64,000 nt of DNA from Atriophallophorus winterbourni. Its lineage: Eukaryota > Platyhelminthes > Trematoda > Plagiorchiida > Microphallidae. The number at the start of each line of letters is the position of its first letter. The first letter of the stretch is position 1. Below the pieces are notes generated by a model that was not told the origin of the DNA, searched no databases, and was given only the letters and a program-made list of their open reading frames with translations. Below are positions 11,901-26,900 of the stretch, in pieces. The stretch spans positions 33,540 through 97,539 of the forward strand of contig JACCGJ010018690.1 of NCBI GenBank assembly GCA_013407085.1, given 5' to 3'. Made by a program: the position numbers and the translations under genes.

Positions 11901-14900
11901 TGAACATTGAGCGCAGATAAAAAATACACACGGGAACTAAAGCTTGCATAATGGAAATGCCGTTTATTTTCAGAGGATGAGTGTGTGTGGGGGGTGATAT
12001 TGTCAATATAAGTCTAGATGCAAATCCTTAGGTTGAACTAAAAGAAATGAAGACCACCGTAAAATAATAATAACTGGTAAAATCGTATGACAAAAGGAAA
12101 TGGACAAAAACTGGATTTTCTAAAACAACAACACTGTGCTGCCTTGCAGTCAGCCAAGTGATACTGATACTGCGAAAGTACGCAACGGGTTGAATGTAAC
12201 GATTCACAGTAACAAGCCTGTAAACACGGTTTTTGCCACGAGAACCGAACACGTTTGGAAATATTCGCCTGGTCAAACTTAGGAGGCAATACGGCTCTAC
12301 CAGCAAAATGGAAAACAGTTTACGTGTTCCGGTTACAGAAAATATGGTTACCGCCTGGTCGGTAACATCGTGGCTTGACTATGAACAATAAGGGTAGTCC
12401 TACCTATACATGACGAAAGGCTGTGTCGGTAAATCATTAAAGCTCGACATGGGTGGTTCGTTAGGTTAGGCCACTCAGCTTCCAAAGAAAGACATGATGT
12501 GATACTCAGCTCAGCAACACAGATGAATTCTGGCGTAACAGACACGCGATCCGTTTGTTTGTTTATTAAGCCACTGCAAATCATAAATTACACATACATG
12601 CACAATTACATTCCACAATGATGAGCAACAGATTATGTGACTGTCTATTTTAAACGACCACGAAGCCGAGTATGCGCAAGTGAAACAACGTGAGATTTCA
12701 AACATCGATCAACCCTAAGAATGCATTTTCTTCGACACGAACATTGGTAGAATAAGAATCTCGGTAACCGACAAACAACTCTTTTGACGTTCGACAAGGT
12801 ATAGATGTGTGAAATCACGGGCGCAAATCAAAGAAAGCACAGCATCGTCAAAGACTGCCGTTGAACTGAACGTAATACTCCCAAGTTGCCTAGAAAAATG
12901 TCTGGGAAGCCATTATAGGTTAAAATCGGCACTGAAAAAAATTCATGCGAATTTTAGTTCAAGAGAAAGTTGATGACCAAAGTACAGAGGATGTGACAGG
13001 AACAATGCAAGCACCGAATGATTCGAAGCACCAACGGTTCGACAACTCTAGGTGTAAAACGCTAATATTAAGCACCATGTGATTACGAAACAGAATCAAA
13101 TTGTTAACCATCGTTGAGCGAAAAATAGTGACAGTTCTAACGTGATTAACAAACGAAACAACGGCTAGACACGAGGAATAAATCCAGCTGATTTGGGGTT
13201 GAAAATTCGTGTACTCGAATAAAGCCATTTTTCTTTCTTACTTTCTTTCATATGAGCCTAGAGAAGCAAGCGGAACCATCGGTTATGCACCAATAGACAT
13301 TCACTACCTGGGGAGTGTGTGGAATTACTGATTTCACTGCTAAGGACTAAATTTAATTTTGAAATCGATTTTCAACTACATGATTAATGAATTGTTTGCT
13401 GTAGCAACACGTAGTTTGTCCTGATTACGTGGAAGACGTTTGGGAAGTAACGGAAAACTGCGAGATCAACAGATTATGGATTACTAATGGTCTTTAAATG
13501 ACTATCAAAACTAAAACCAAATATTTAACACAAAGAGTTCCATAACACATCGCACAGCTTGGCATGACTAACAATCGCTCCGAGGTTTCAATATTATCAT
13601 CACCCTACCAAGGGTCCAAGTTCCCCAAAGTTTCAACAAATGGCCATCAAACGAGACAACATTAGCAAGTGCTCAGAGATAAGCCAGGCTAGATGACCAA
13701 CGACCAGTTGTCGGCAAATAATTAACAGAGCAATTCAATAATCGAGATGTAAAAGATTGGAACTCTTTGGATAGTGGAGAGAATGAAATGAAACGCAGTT
13801 GCGATGTTGTGATATGTGAGATCAAACAGGCGACAACGCATACATCTTTTTCCAGTCCTGCGATGTGGGCGGTATTTATGCGGGGAGGTAACCAGGGGGT
13901 CGTGTGAACCATTCACCACTTGCACACACCAAGGGTAGGAAAATACACGTCATATTTAGGAAATGAAAAAGGTTATTTGTGAAAAACAGCAACCGGGTGG
14001 GAACATCACCAAGAAAAAGACGAAACAGCAAATTAATCGTGATACGTGTGAAAATATAAGCAGCATAGATAGCTTTATTTAAGGTTTTTTGTTATATAAA
14101 CTGAGTAATTTTTCATTAGACGAGTACGTCTATAAGTTTTACCATTTTACTATGAGTTGTATACAGTACTACATTACTGCAAACGTAACGCTGTGATACA
14201 TTGATTTGCCGCTAGAAATTGTTTGCATATGGAAACAGGCAGCAGTATCACTGCTATCTTTTATTTGCTCTTATAATTACCACCTGGCAGTATCACAGCC
14301 TACGCGCAGTTCGGCTATAAACTTGTGAGTCCAGATAGATAGTCGACGAGTTTCTGTTCAATTCTAGCCTCAACCTTTTGGCGAAAATCTTACATTGATT
14401 CTGCATATACATGAATGACTACAGTCTGACAGATATTTACGAAGTGATGTATGGAATCACAAGCTTGGAGCCAAACAAAATGCCGCACAGTTAGGCTACA
14501 CATTGGCTGAGGTACTCTAAAACACATTTGAGAAACAAAAATGGTAGTAAAACTCCAGCATGCTTCCACATGCAGCTCACTACCGGTGGCAAATCAATTT
14601 ATCGTGGTCAGCAATAAAGGAAAATATTCTTATCTCAGAGTGTGGATGGTATTCAACTTGTGTTCGCAGGGCTTGCGTAGTTAGTGTTGGACGTTTCATC
14701 ATCGGGCTAGCTGACATTATCAGCAAAACTTGTTTCAAAGCGTCTTGTAGTTGGAATTCTTTGGTATTTATACGGCTTGTCTGTCCGTTCACCATCACTC
14801 CCGCGGATTGGTCGAGTTCATGTTATGCCTTCACCGTAAGCGGTTTCTCATTGGTCCATATGTTGCAGCCAATTGGAGATGCTGCTTAATTGAATTTGTT

Positions 14901-17900
14901 GTTGAGTGCCACGCTCCCAGAAATTCTCGCGCCCGTCGATCGTTTTCTCTGGCTAATATTCTTGTGCGGTCCCATTCGAACTGATGCCCAAATTGATCAA
15001 CATGTATTGAAATCAGTGAATTCCAGTCATATCTGCGTACGGCCAACTGGTGTTCATGTAGTCTTGTGCTGAATTTCCGACCTGTTTATCCAAATAGGTC
15101 TTTTCGCAATCTCTGCATTCAATCTTGTACACGATATTCGACTGTTCTTCTTTCTCAAATTTTCTTTCATGTTGTAGAGATGGTTGTGAAGTGTTGATGT
15201 GGGTTTATGCACGATGTTCATTCCATGTGGCCGAAGTACCCGAGCTGCAATTTCGGAGATATGTTGAATATACGGCAGAGTGCGTCTGGTTCTGTTTTCT
15301 GTCGGATTTCTTTGTTGGGGTCGGTTGAACCTGTTGCGTAATATGAAGCTTCTTGGATATCCATTTTTAGGGAAAACAGTGAACAGATATTCCTCTTCTT
15401 TTCTTCTCAGTTCATCTGTACTGAATAGGGTTCTGGCGCAACTGCGTTTGTGAATGTTCGGGTGCTTGCTGTGAAAGTTCAGTATTTGATCCGTGTGTGA
15501 GGTTTTCCGGTAAGTCTCTAGGCCGAAATCTTCACAACGACGACCCCCAATTAACAAAACCCGTGCATGGAAACTAATGGAACATCAAAACCGAGAATGG
15601 CTGGAAATGCTCATTTCAGATGCACACAATCGTTTGAAGAAATACGCAGAAATAAGTAATATTGTAAGACAAAATTGTGAAGACCGAATTGAACTTGAAT
15701 TGACGCAACGATTAGAAAAACCATCACAACAACGACCCGAAAAACTAAGGCCAACAAGCGACGTGACCTGGAAAACAAAATTCACAATATCACCCCTTAT
15801 CAGGACACTACCAGCGGGGAACATTGGGTCAAGAACGTGTCCCACAGACCCCTTACTAAGAAGGAACAACACATTCTCGAACGTGGCCTCAACTTCAACT
15901 TGAAAGACGCTGATCACACTCGATTCGTGGCTAATTTGGAGTTTCGTGTTAGCCATGTGTATGCTTGAGCTCCATTTAACAAAGAACAGTGCGCAAACAT
16001 AAGGGTTTTTCCCGCACAATCACGCGTAGCGTAAATTGTCACGCAATATTAATGTACTTTAAAAAAGTCCAGGGTAAGGTAAAGAAGATGATCCTGATGA
16101 TATACTTGCTACAGAAACTGTAACCAAGCACACTTCCACCTGAGATCAAGAAGTTAATTAAAAATCGTTATCATAACAATTCTGAATTTTACGGTCAAGT
16201 AATTTTGAGACTGTGGTGCTCACATTTCGATCACATACACGTGATCGTGAGCAAACTGACCACTGCGGTTAGGCAAAAAGAATGTCGTAAAAAGCATAGA
16301 TATCGAAATGGTTACATAAACCGTTTATTATATTCATCATTTTGAAGGCAAATTTCTATGAACTCTAATGTTTGATCCAAATTGTGTGTGAGAGGGATCA
16401 AATAATCAGTTTGTAAAAACGGGTTGAAATAAGTGGCACATTTTCAGTCCTTAGTAGTTGCATATCAATTTATTCGTAATCGCTCAAGATTCCTTTATTT
16501 TCACGAGAAAAAGCTATACGCATGAGTCAGGTGGTACATATCGATTGTTCAACCCTATCATTAGAAAGGACCAGTGATAAATGCTCACATCGGACTTTAC
16601 CCTCCATCGTACGTAACGAGAGCCCACCCAAACGACTTTTTGTCTGCCGCGAAACGTCTAGATTATTATTGGCCATCGCAGTTGCATTCGTTGCGGGGAC
16701 AAGATCGTTTGAATCAGGAGCATGATACGTTGATGTCGATAACATACCGTTTCCAACTTCCGTGGAAGCCACCAGGGAGAGTTCGAGAAGGGCCAGGAGA
16801 TATCGTGCGTTTTCTTTGCTAGTAGAACTGTGAGAGCTGGTTGTTTCGCCAGATTCACCTGAATCTAGTAAAGAAACAAAACGCATTACCAATGTACAGA
16901 ACATAGTATGGTGTAGTGGTGTCGGAGAAAATCGCTGGATAGCAAATAAATTGCAGTACACCAAACCTCAGAATAACCCAACAGCTGTAGCTAGAAGCAG
17001 AATAGATGTTATGTTATCAGTATCTAAACTGGATGCGAGACTGTCGCGGTTATTAGTGTCTCGCCAATGGCAACTTTACGTCCAGTTTGAGTTGAGAAAC
17101 GGATTTCTGAGTCCATTTAGCTATGCACCTATATCCCCTCACTTACATACCACAGCCGTTTTCTGGCTGGTTGCCGTAATCAAGTGATACATTATTCGTG
17201 GTCTGAAAATTTCGCAAGAAAATTGGATGCATTGTGAAACAGTCACTCCATGTGGAACAACGAAACGAAACGCTCAACTACGGAGTGGGAAAATTTTTGT
17301 TCATATAAGCGAGGAAGGACACCGAGTTGTGTACTGGCCAGGGGTAACCGGTTATAGATTACCGGAACTGGGCGAAAGAAGTTTTTACGTGAAAACGGAA
17401 AACCCATTTCTATCCGTTACTCGGTCTGCGTAAACGACACAGCGATTATCGGTCCGAATGCAGACAGCTTTCCATATCGTTTCACGTTGCTCGACATTAA
17501 CAAGAAAAGATTGACGCATGATTGAACATACCGCGTCTGTGATTTCAAACATTGAATTTGTAGTTTCTCGAATGGCAACAAAACGAGTTTCTTTAGCATG
17601 TGTTGGGCAACATTCTGCTGGCCACAGATAAAAAATTTACGTTTTAGAAATACCGGTTCTCACGTAGTTTTTAATTTGACGTGATAATGAGCGCAAACAG
17701 TCGAAAACGGTCGAGGCGTGTGTTTGATTAAAATGCACGTAAATATAGATTAGTTTAAAGGTTCGATTTATGCAGTGTAAACCCAACAAAACACTGAACA
17801 CAAACGCAGAATTTACGCTCCACGGAATTACTGACAACTTGAATCGATATAGAAACCATACAACAAGTACCGGAATAAGAAGAAACGCAAAAACCAACAT

Positions 17901-20900
17901 CAAGCCGAAATTCGATAACCAGATGTGTAAAATATGGAACGTCGAAAACGAATAAAGATTTAATCCCGGTAGATTCACCTTCTTTATCTGTCAAGTGAGC
18001 CGTTGACCCGGTAGACGAAGTGCCAGCACGTTTCAACGCATTGATGATGGATTTTGTATGGAAACCTCCACCTCGAAGTAAATAAGCGCCCGTTGATGGA
18101 TGTTGCCAGACGATAACGGGAAAACGCCCGCGACGATACACGCGTGTCAATTTGAGTAGACACGTGTGGTTGATTGACTGGAATTGAGACAAATAGTTTT
18201 GGAGATTTTGACAATGAAGCGACTATTTCCGAATCGTAAATGTTAAACTATGGAAAACGCAAAATAGGTTGTTGACGAAAAACAGCAAGTACAACATGGC
18301 TGTTCAAGATAAAGCAGACTGGATGGTTAGAAAGAGACAGCGAGGTGACCAACAAGGCATCCCGAGAACGTGAGGCAGTTCACTGCAAACGGGAACAATA
18401 AGCTGAATTGAGCTAATCCTCATCATATAAAGCATTACATCGATAGCAAGTACCGATTGCTTAACTGCCATGCAACCATGACACGTTAAAATTCAGAAAA
18501 AGATGGATAAAGGTGGGGCGTAGAAAAGCTACTGAAACTGTAGAAGATTAGGCACAGACAGAGTTGCGTACATCTCGAATCAACCAAGCGTTCAATCAAG
18601 TGTGTGTGTGTGAACGAGTAGAGGGGCATCAGTATGACAGATTCCTTGTGGCATTCGCTGTCACGCATCATAACAAGCTTCCCTCGCCACTTCATTTGAC
18701 AACATACAAGATTATACAAACTAGTGAAGCAAGTGCAGACGTGAAGTTACAAGCTGAGGCACTTCAATTAGGATGAAAGTTTGGCATAAGTGGATAAAGC
18801 ATAGAACAATCAAACAACGCATCAAATCACAATAGGATATTGATTCATAATACACACATGAGGATTTATCCTTAAATTCGAAAATTAATGGGTTTAGGAC
18901 AAAGTCAGAACGACGTTCGAATGTCAGGTCACGGATAGGCATACCTGATGAGCGGTAATGACCGCGAAACCGGTGGTGTGCTTCCGTCCTGCTTTTCGAA
19001 CGTCATATACTATTTATTAATAAAATCTGACTTTAAACTAAAACTAGAACCATGCTGTTATTGAAATGTTGCAAAAAATATTCCAAACAGTTACCGGTGC
19101 TGCATTGCAACGACCGTGGGACTTAGATTAGTCCCCACATGAAAGCTAAATTTCAATTGGCAAATGAGGATTTATCCTCAAAGTCGCAAATATATATCTG
19201 AGCAGAGCCAGGTAAAAATGAAACCACAAATACAAACTAAGCCCACCTGTGGCACGACTAACAGTGCTGGATAAGATTTGCACAAATCGTGGCGCGCGTT
19301 GTACGTCACCACACGGGTATTTGTGTACGAAAATTGACTGCTACCATGTGTACCGACACTGGATCGATCCGTCAGACTGGGTGTAGACAGACTGACTCCG
19401 AAACGAACCAAATCCAAATAGCCCGGGGAAGTGGGGATAATTGATCGCAGGGTTGGGTCGATGGCTCCAGGCCCGAGAGTGGACAACACTGACATGATCG
19501 CAGTTGCGGAATCATCCGAGTGTCGAACTTTTCGGGGGGGGAGAAAAAGGGGAAATGTTGTGACCTTTATGCATCATACAGGTCTATGTAGTTGCCAAAA
19601 CGCACTAGGTGCGGAAGAGAATGTTAAAACATGAATATCGTAATTGGGGCAAGGTGTGAAGAAGTCGAAATCGTTAGGGACAATTTATATCTGGGATTTT
19701 AATTCATGAAAACTGAAGTTTTGTAGCACGTGGATGACTTAACATCTAGGTGAAATAAATGCGTACGAGAAATGATTCGACATGTTTAAAAAGATGAATG
19801 TCCGATTTATAATTAATTCATTTTATGCCATTCAAATGAAAAACTGATAAAGGATCTTCAGGTAGAGAGCTCGACATGTATTTTTCACACCTGTTGTTGG
19901 CCTCCGTCGGTCGATTTCGACCACGGATGTACATCACAATCGCATGAATTTTCATGTTCTACAGCTTTTTGAATGACTAAACAGTCCGATTCAGGAGGAA
20001 CAATCTCTCCCGCAGCGCTTGCCAACATAAGCAGAAAAACATGTATGAGAGATTGGTTACACAAAGTGAAATGTTCAATGTACAGCCAGTTAAAATTATT
20101 ATCCAGAAGTATCTTTTCTTTTATATCGGCTCACCTCTGTGACCTATCAGACAGGGTGCGGGTTTTGTGTATATGCGAGCAAACAAATCAACCTGGTCAA
20201 ATACTCATGAATGGAAAACATGAGATTCTTCTAAGAACTCTTAGTGATACAGACTAGTATGTATTACTAAATTGCAAAAACGTAAAATTAGGAAATATCG
20301 CATACACATCAGTCTTAACCAACTAAAGCATTAAAGTGTTCTGCATGATTATATAATCCGATTCAGGGAATAGCAATATCTCCGACAGCGCTCACAGCGA
20401 CAGACTATACACTAACGATGGGCACGCTATAGACGTGATCTACGTTCCGCATCAGAGAGCAGTAGGAAATATTCACCAGCTTGAGGGTGACCTTTCACAC
20501 TGCGCCTCCAAAGTGAACGGTCAAAAGCAAGTTATTCCCAACTCCTCGAGTCAATGTCTAGAGTGTTCATATTTCGTTTAGAAGCATGAGCGTGGAGTGA
20601 TCAAAGGTCAATCCCCTGATGCTAACTATCTACAGAGTAGACCGTTTAGAATACGATGGTTTTCCATTCAGTAAACATAATCCACCCATCATAAGCGGCG
20701 CTGTTCCATCAAGGTGAACATCCACTGTAGACCAACTTTCGAGAGCTATTCAGTATTCATTACTTTCTGTATCCACCATATGTTCAACATGCGGTGGATG
20801 CTCCTTAAATGAAAAGCATTGAGCTTCCGTCCGTGTGTTGCGTGAATCGCCCAGGTTTCAATTCCATACAGTGAAGCATCATTCTTGTCTTTACAGTTAG

Positions 20901-23900
20901 TCAAACGTGATAAGATGACAATTGATTTGCCGGTCCGCTTATCAATCTCTGTATCTAGTGAGAGGTGATCCGCAACAGTTCAACCAAAATATGTGAACCG
21001 TTGTACTATTTGCAACATAATAAAATGAAGATTTTATTGAGTAAGCTGGCCACGGCATTATCCGAATCTAGTAGTCGATAGGAGCGCTAAGATTAAGAGC
21101 ATATTATTCACACGATCCTGCCAGAGACCAAACTGTGACAGACTATTCTTTGGTGTTTGCGCAACCAAACAGATTTCACTGCGTCACATTGACTGGAGTT
21201 AACGGTATGTGCCAACGACGTGTTTATGTTCGATACTAACTTGATAACTGCTACCCTTAACGAGAACCGGAATTCATTTCTACAGTTTACACGGCCACTA
21301 ATCGTCGTCCATTGGGGCTTGAGTGTAAAGTAGGCGGATAAGGTGTCACCTACAGAAATGCTCTTCAAAGCTGATACACAACGCAACTTCACGTTACATC
21401 GAGTGTTGCATACCTTACATGAATCACGAGTAAAGAATGTATTTAAAAAGAGCTGACATTAGCAAGTCGACATTTAAGTATGAAGCAAACGCGATAACAA
21501 TGCTTGAAAATGGCGTGAACACCCCGGATATCGAACCCCAGTCGTGAAAAGTTATAGCTCTCGTCTCATCGGATTAAAATAGCAAAACGTGCCAGCTTTA
21601 AACTAGGAACTGGCCAGGGATGAAGCTAAATGATGAATGATGAACGCACCAACACTGAACATGTGGTACTGCTTATCGCTGAGTTCGAAGAGATTGCTGC
21701 GACCGAATCGGACTGCGTCTGTATCAAGTGTTGTGGATAAGGATATCATCATGCATTCAAAATTTAAACATATGGTGGACATCAACCGAGCCAATAAATC
21801 AAGTGCACAGTGAGAGACGGTGGTCGAATCTATCATGTCTTTGCCGAAGATTTTCCACGAGGACGACAACAATAAAAAAACACACAATTGGAATGTGTGA
21901 GCCAAGCTGTCAGGCTTTGGGAAAAGTGGCAATATTAAAAATGAAATTTAACTAACATCCACTGCCCAAAGTGGCCGAAATTCGAGACGACACGGCATGT
22001 TCGGTTGCGGAACGAATGCTGTCACCACGGGGTAGTGTTCGCCCAGTCAGAAGGTCAAAGCCCGGATTCACGGGACGGATGCTGAAAGAATAGAGTGAAT
22101 CAGTCGGAAAGGTGTTGGCCATTAAAAATGCTAATGCGTATATAGTTATTAAAACGGGGCGGCTTAAGCGGATTAATGACACGCAAATAACCTCTTATAC
22201 GAACGTAATAATGCATTTTAAAGCTCTATCAAGGGTGTGCTCAAATGTGCAATTGGGCTGTAAAACCGCGTTAGATTGATCTGCCAAACGAAGTGAAGTG
22301 CATGCGAGGACACGCTATGATCTCACTGACATTTTCCCATTTTTATAACCATCAAAGAAGCATGTAATCTATGATTGTGAGGCCCTTTGCTGGGTCCCAG
22401 GGATGTAATTCCACGCATACATCATTAATTGTTCTATCGCCATAGGCTAGAATGCGGAATCGCTTACATTGTGCGAAAGTGGTAACATTAGTACAGCTAG
22501 TTTGATAAAGAAAACAAACATTCTGAGATAATGGCTACAATTTGATTGTACCCGTGTATTAACTCACGGTAAGTATTCAACTGGACTACACGTGATATTA
22601 CATGATTATGAATTATTTGTTGTCCTTGAACGAATATTTACAATGCCATGTTAATTGGGAAGCTATGCAATTTTTGTCATCATAAAATCTTTGAATCCCT
22701 CTCTCGACCAGTATCCTCCGTTATTATCCCGGTGTACGAAATGTATCAGATTTTGTTATGACCCCCAAGTCAGCACAGCCCAGAAGTACAGAATACTGAA
22801 GAAAATTGAACACCTTTCCAATAAATTCTTAGGTTTTACCGCACTCGACCTGTTGAATGTTTGCACAGTGACAGACTTCAGTCGAGTTTGGTAACCATCA
22901 GTAGTTTATACCAACGATATGGTATGATGGTATGAAAGCACAAGTATGATCCAGGCAAAGTGCCGCACAGTCACAGACTGCACATGGGCTAAGATACTGT
23001 TAGGTTGCGCAGGCCTAGACAGATAAGAGGAAGAAAAAAAGAACAGGAACAGGTAGTGAGAGGATTGTAAATTTTAATAGTGCAGATAGGAACCAAAGTA
23101 TCCAAGTTAACGTCAACAGGTTCACAACGCAGAATAATGTTTACCCAAATTCTCAGACCATATTGGCATCGTCGTGAATGCTGGACAATAAAAAGATTTC
23201 ATGTAAGCGCGCACGACGTATAAACGGCGGTCGAGTTCAGGTTGACAAGGGATGGCACTTGTGTCAAAAACAAAAACAAAAAACAATTCTGTGCATCCAT
23301 ACATGAAGTTGAATGTGTATGTACATATGTATGAAAGCACAAGCCTGATCCAGGCAAAGTGCCGCACAGTCGTAGATTGCACGCGGGCTAAGATACCGTC
23401 AAGTTGCCCAGGCCTAGACAGATATGAGAAACATAGTAGAAACGGAAATGGAATGCGCAAAAACGTTTAAACTAATCTCCTGGCATCTGAACGACAGATA
23501 TGACGATCATGACGCTGTTCCTATAATAGAAATCAACGAAAAGCACGGGAAGGAAAACGCAAATGTGATTTACTTCACCTAAGTTGTTTGATTGACAGGA
23601 GGTGCGACATAGTTCTATCATTCAAGCTGTGCACCGAGGAGCCAAGGTAAAAAAATCAATAGAACAAGTCTCAAGGAAGCTTTCCTGGTTTTGGAAATGT
23701 TTTATACTTCATTACATAAAATTACCTTGCCATGCTACTTTCACTTGTAACATCACCGACGACCATCTGCGGGGGTTTGGACAACTGATTGGATCGGGAG
23801 ACAGGAGATTGATCAGGCAAGAAATTTAAACTAAGCGGGAGAGAGACGGGGTAACGCAAACTGGTAAGCAAGCCACGAAGTTTATCCCGTGTGTCCTGGG

Positions 23901-26900
23901 AAATTTCATCCGGATCAAATCCAATTTTAAGCAACTGGAACGTGAGCGAGCGTAAACAAATAACGTCGAAATTCTCCTCGATCCGCACCAGCCCATGACG
24001 CGTTTGGTTATCGTGCACCGAGTTTCGATGACGAGCACGTCTGCGATGTGCCTTCGTTTCCCCGGAGACCAAGGGCCGATTGGAATTTGCTATATGGTGA
24101 TTGGGTACCGTTGAACTCACCGCGGGGAAGGTCGTAGTGATTCGCATCAAACCCAACTTTTTGACCGAATACATGGCGGAAATGGGGAAGCTTCGAATAA
24201 TCGTCCGATTGGATTCTAGAATGAAGAAGAAGAACGAATCAAGTAAAGGTTTTATTCGAAAATATTTGAAATTTCAGCTTTGCGTTAATGTTTAACACAA
24301 GGAAAGAAACAGAATTACAAAATATTAACGAGATAAATATTTTCTCAATGGTTCTATGACTACATCCTTTTGACAGAGATAATTTGAGGCGAAAGGGGTC
24401 CATGATCGCCGATATCGTGATGTAGAAAAAGATTTGGCCAGTTCAGTGTGGAGTGGCTGGAAATAATCGGCTACAATAAAATCAACAAGTCAATCACAAG
24501 AAGCAAATTGATGCTTCATAATAATTTCCAGGCTGCGTTCGTAGGAGATAGAACTTCAGAGGAAACGAAGAGAAGTGGGTCTGGATGAAGCATACAAGAC
24601 GGGATGTGGCCGGTAAAATGAATCGTCTTGGAAGGGATGGACGAGTTTAAAACCCGTATGAACCTGAGGGATTTTACTAACACCAAGATATTTTCGATTA
24701 AGTCTTTTGCATTATAACTGTTTATAGAAAATGCAGGCAAAAGACATTGGCTACACTCACCGGAATTACTCATAACAGCTTCGTGTGTTAGCCAAATTTG
24801 AGCAGTTAGAACATTTACAGTGACCTTAATGAGCTGTTCTGGGCTCAAAATATAATTACAAATTCTTATTGCATGGAAACTTCAGTGCACAGTAGACCAA
24901 AAATGGACTCACGATAAGGATCTCTGGGAAACCCGGTAAAGATGACACGATAATTCGTAACGAAGAGTGCGCCTTGTGCCGGTAAAAGCGAAGGAATCAT
25001 AGCATCCACATCAGACTCCAGTTCATCAAGCTGTGAGCGCTCGCTGTTGACAGTCGTCCGTGTGGCATTGCTGCTAAGATCACTGGCGGCATCCAAGTTT
25101 TGGCAATCCGTGAACTCCAGGCGGCCATCAATCAGCAGTTGGCAACGAACACAGTCGTAGCCGTCGATGGAAAGCACGATTTCGTTCGGAAGCAACGTTG
25201 GACTTAATATCTCGGGCTGCGGATGAGGTGAAACAACGTGAACAAACCGCACGTTCTATTCGGTTGGTACATACGATTAAAAAGACCAGGAAACTTGTAT
25301 AAAATAGCAAACAGAAACAAATGAATTCTCTCAAGAGGTCAATAGTATTGACGAGATTATCTAACGCGCAAAATAGTAAGGAATCGGGATTTAGGTAGGA
25401 AAGACGGCTATGATTACACGGTGAGATCAGCCTGCACGATTGGTATGAATGAAAAACTAAATAATGTGAGCATTCATCATCACTTCTATTCTGGAACAAT
25501 AGACACAAATCAATTCGCAAATGAAAATTCGACTGCTACGAAAGATAATAAAAGCGTCCGTGCAAAATAATCAGGCTAGCTTTGGCGAATACCCGTGTTA
25601 AGTTATAAATAAGCTTGCTGTCTTCACCTGCTGAGGACAGATACCAAAACCTTGAGTGGAAAGTGAGTGCTGGGGGTATGAGTAAAACAATACAAACAGT
25701 TTCAAACAGTTCATTCTGCTGCATCGTCGAAACACAAACTTTCTCCAAAATCAATACCATCGATTTGTAGCGATATAATAGCATCCTCGTGGTCCGCTGG
25801 GTAGCGCATCTAAACATAAGACGCAAAGCGTGCAAGGATCGACTGGCAGTAGATTAGTTTTGAGCACGCATATTCCTAGGCAACCTAAATGGTATCCGAA
25901 AGCGAACACTTACAGGCCATAGAGCGGGAATAAAAATTTCAGCAAAGTGGAACATGACGCTTACCTTTTTAGCTTTCGGGATATTCTTCACTTCAGGATA
26001 GATGGATTCCAAGTTCAACAAATGACCTTCAATGATGTCTGCGTAGAGATGAGACAAAATTGGTACACACATAATAACCAAACACATTACAGAATTTCAT
26101 CATCGCAAAATACATCACAATTTGTGGCACGCTGTGTCTAGGCCAGAGCAATCAGACAGTATCTTAGCCCATGTACAGTCTCTGACTGTGCGGCACTTTG
26201 CTTGGATCAGGCTTGTGCTTTCATACATTATACATACATACGCTGGCGAACATGTAGACATCAATAAGAACTTTGCGTGACTAGATTCGATCTGTGGCCA
26301 ACCTACGGCTGAGCTACGAACTCTTGCTACTGGAACCAGCTGATAGCCCCGCAAAACAAAATTGCCTGGTGCATGGTGAAGAGATCAAATTAGCACGGGA
26401 TATGACGAGTGGTGGGTGTCATGATAGTACAGCAACCGAACCCAAAACCAGGAATAAGAAATATAATTAATCAACTTCAAATGAATCAAAATGACTTGAA
26501 CAACATGTGCCATCATAAACACCATGGAAAGATGCCGTGAGGCACGACATGTCGTGAAATGTTATGCGAATGAAATGGTAGAACTGCAATTCTGCTACGG
26601 CTTACCTTCGATCTTTTTAAGAATCTTGTTTGCACGATCGCTGTGTAAATTATTCTGGTCAACAACTTTTTCCACAAAGCGACGGAGCCAAGTTTCAAGG
26701 CGAAGAATATACTCTAAAGCAACTTCCGAAGTTGGCTCTTGAAATCTCCCACGACCATGGCGACTGAGAAAAAATATGAGCATGGGATGGAAGAACAACA
26801 TGACCGGGATAACAAACCAGCTATAAACTAAATAGACATTGTGATTATTTGGTATAAACATAAATTTTTGTGACCACATAGATGAAATACGATTGGACTC

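Noticed and set aside
16085..16125. CTGATGATATA...ACAGAAACTG, hammerhead-like
   Set aside because: No stable helix II, and no pairing flanks for helix I.
22655..22894. Plus-strand frame of 79 codons in SBF intron 19
   Set aside because: No recognisable family, no splice context and no support beyond being open.
26265..26345. Minus-strand TAGCTCAGCCGTAGG and GATCGAATC as a tRNA
   Set aside because: The two boxes are only about 24 nt apart, too close for a tRNA, and no acceptor stem forms.
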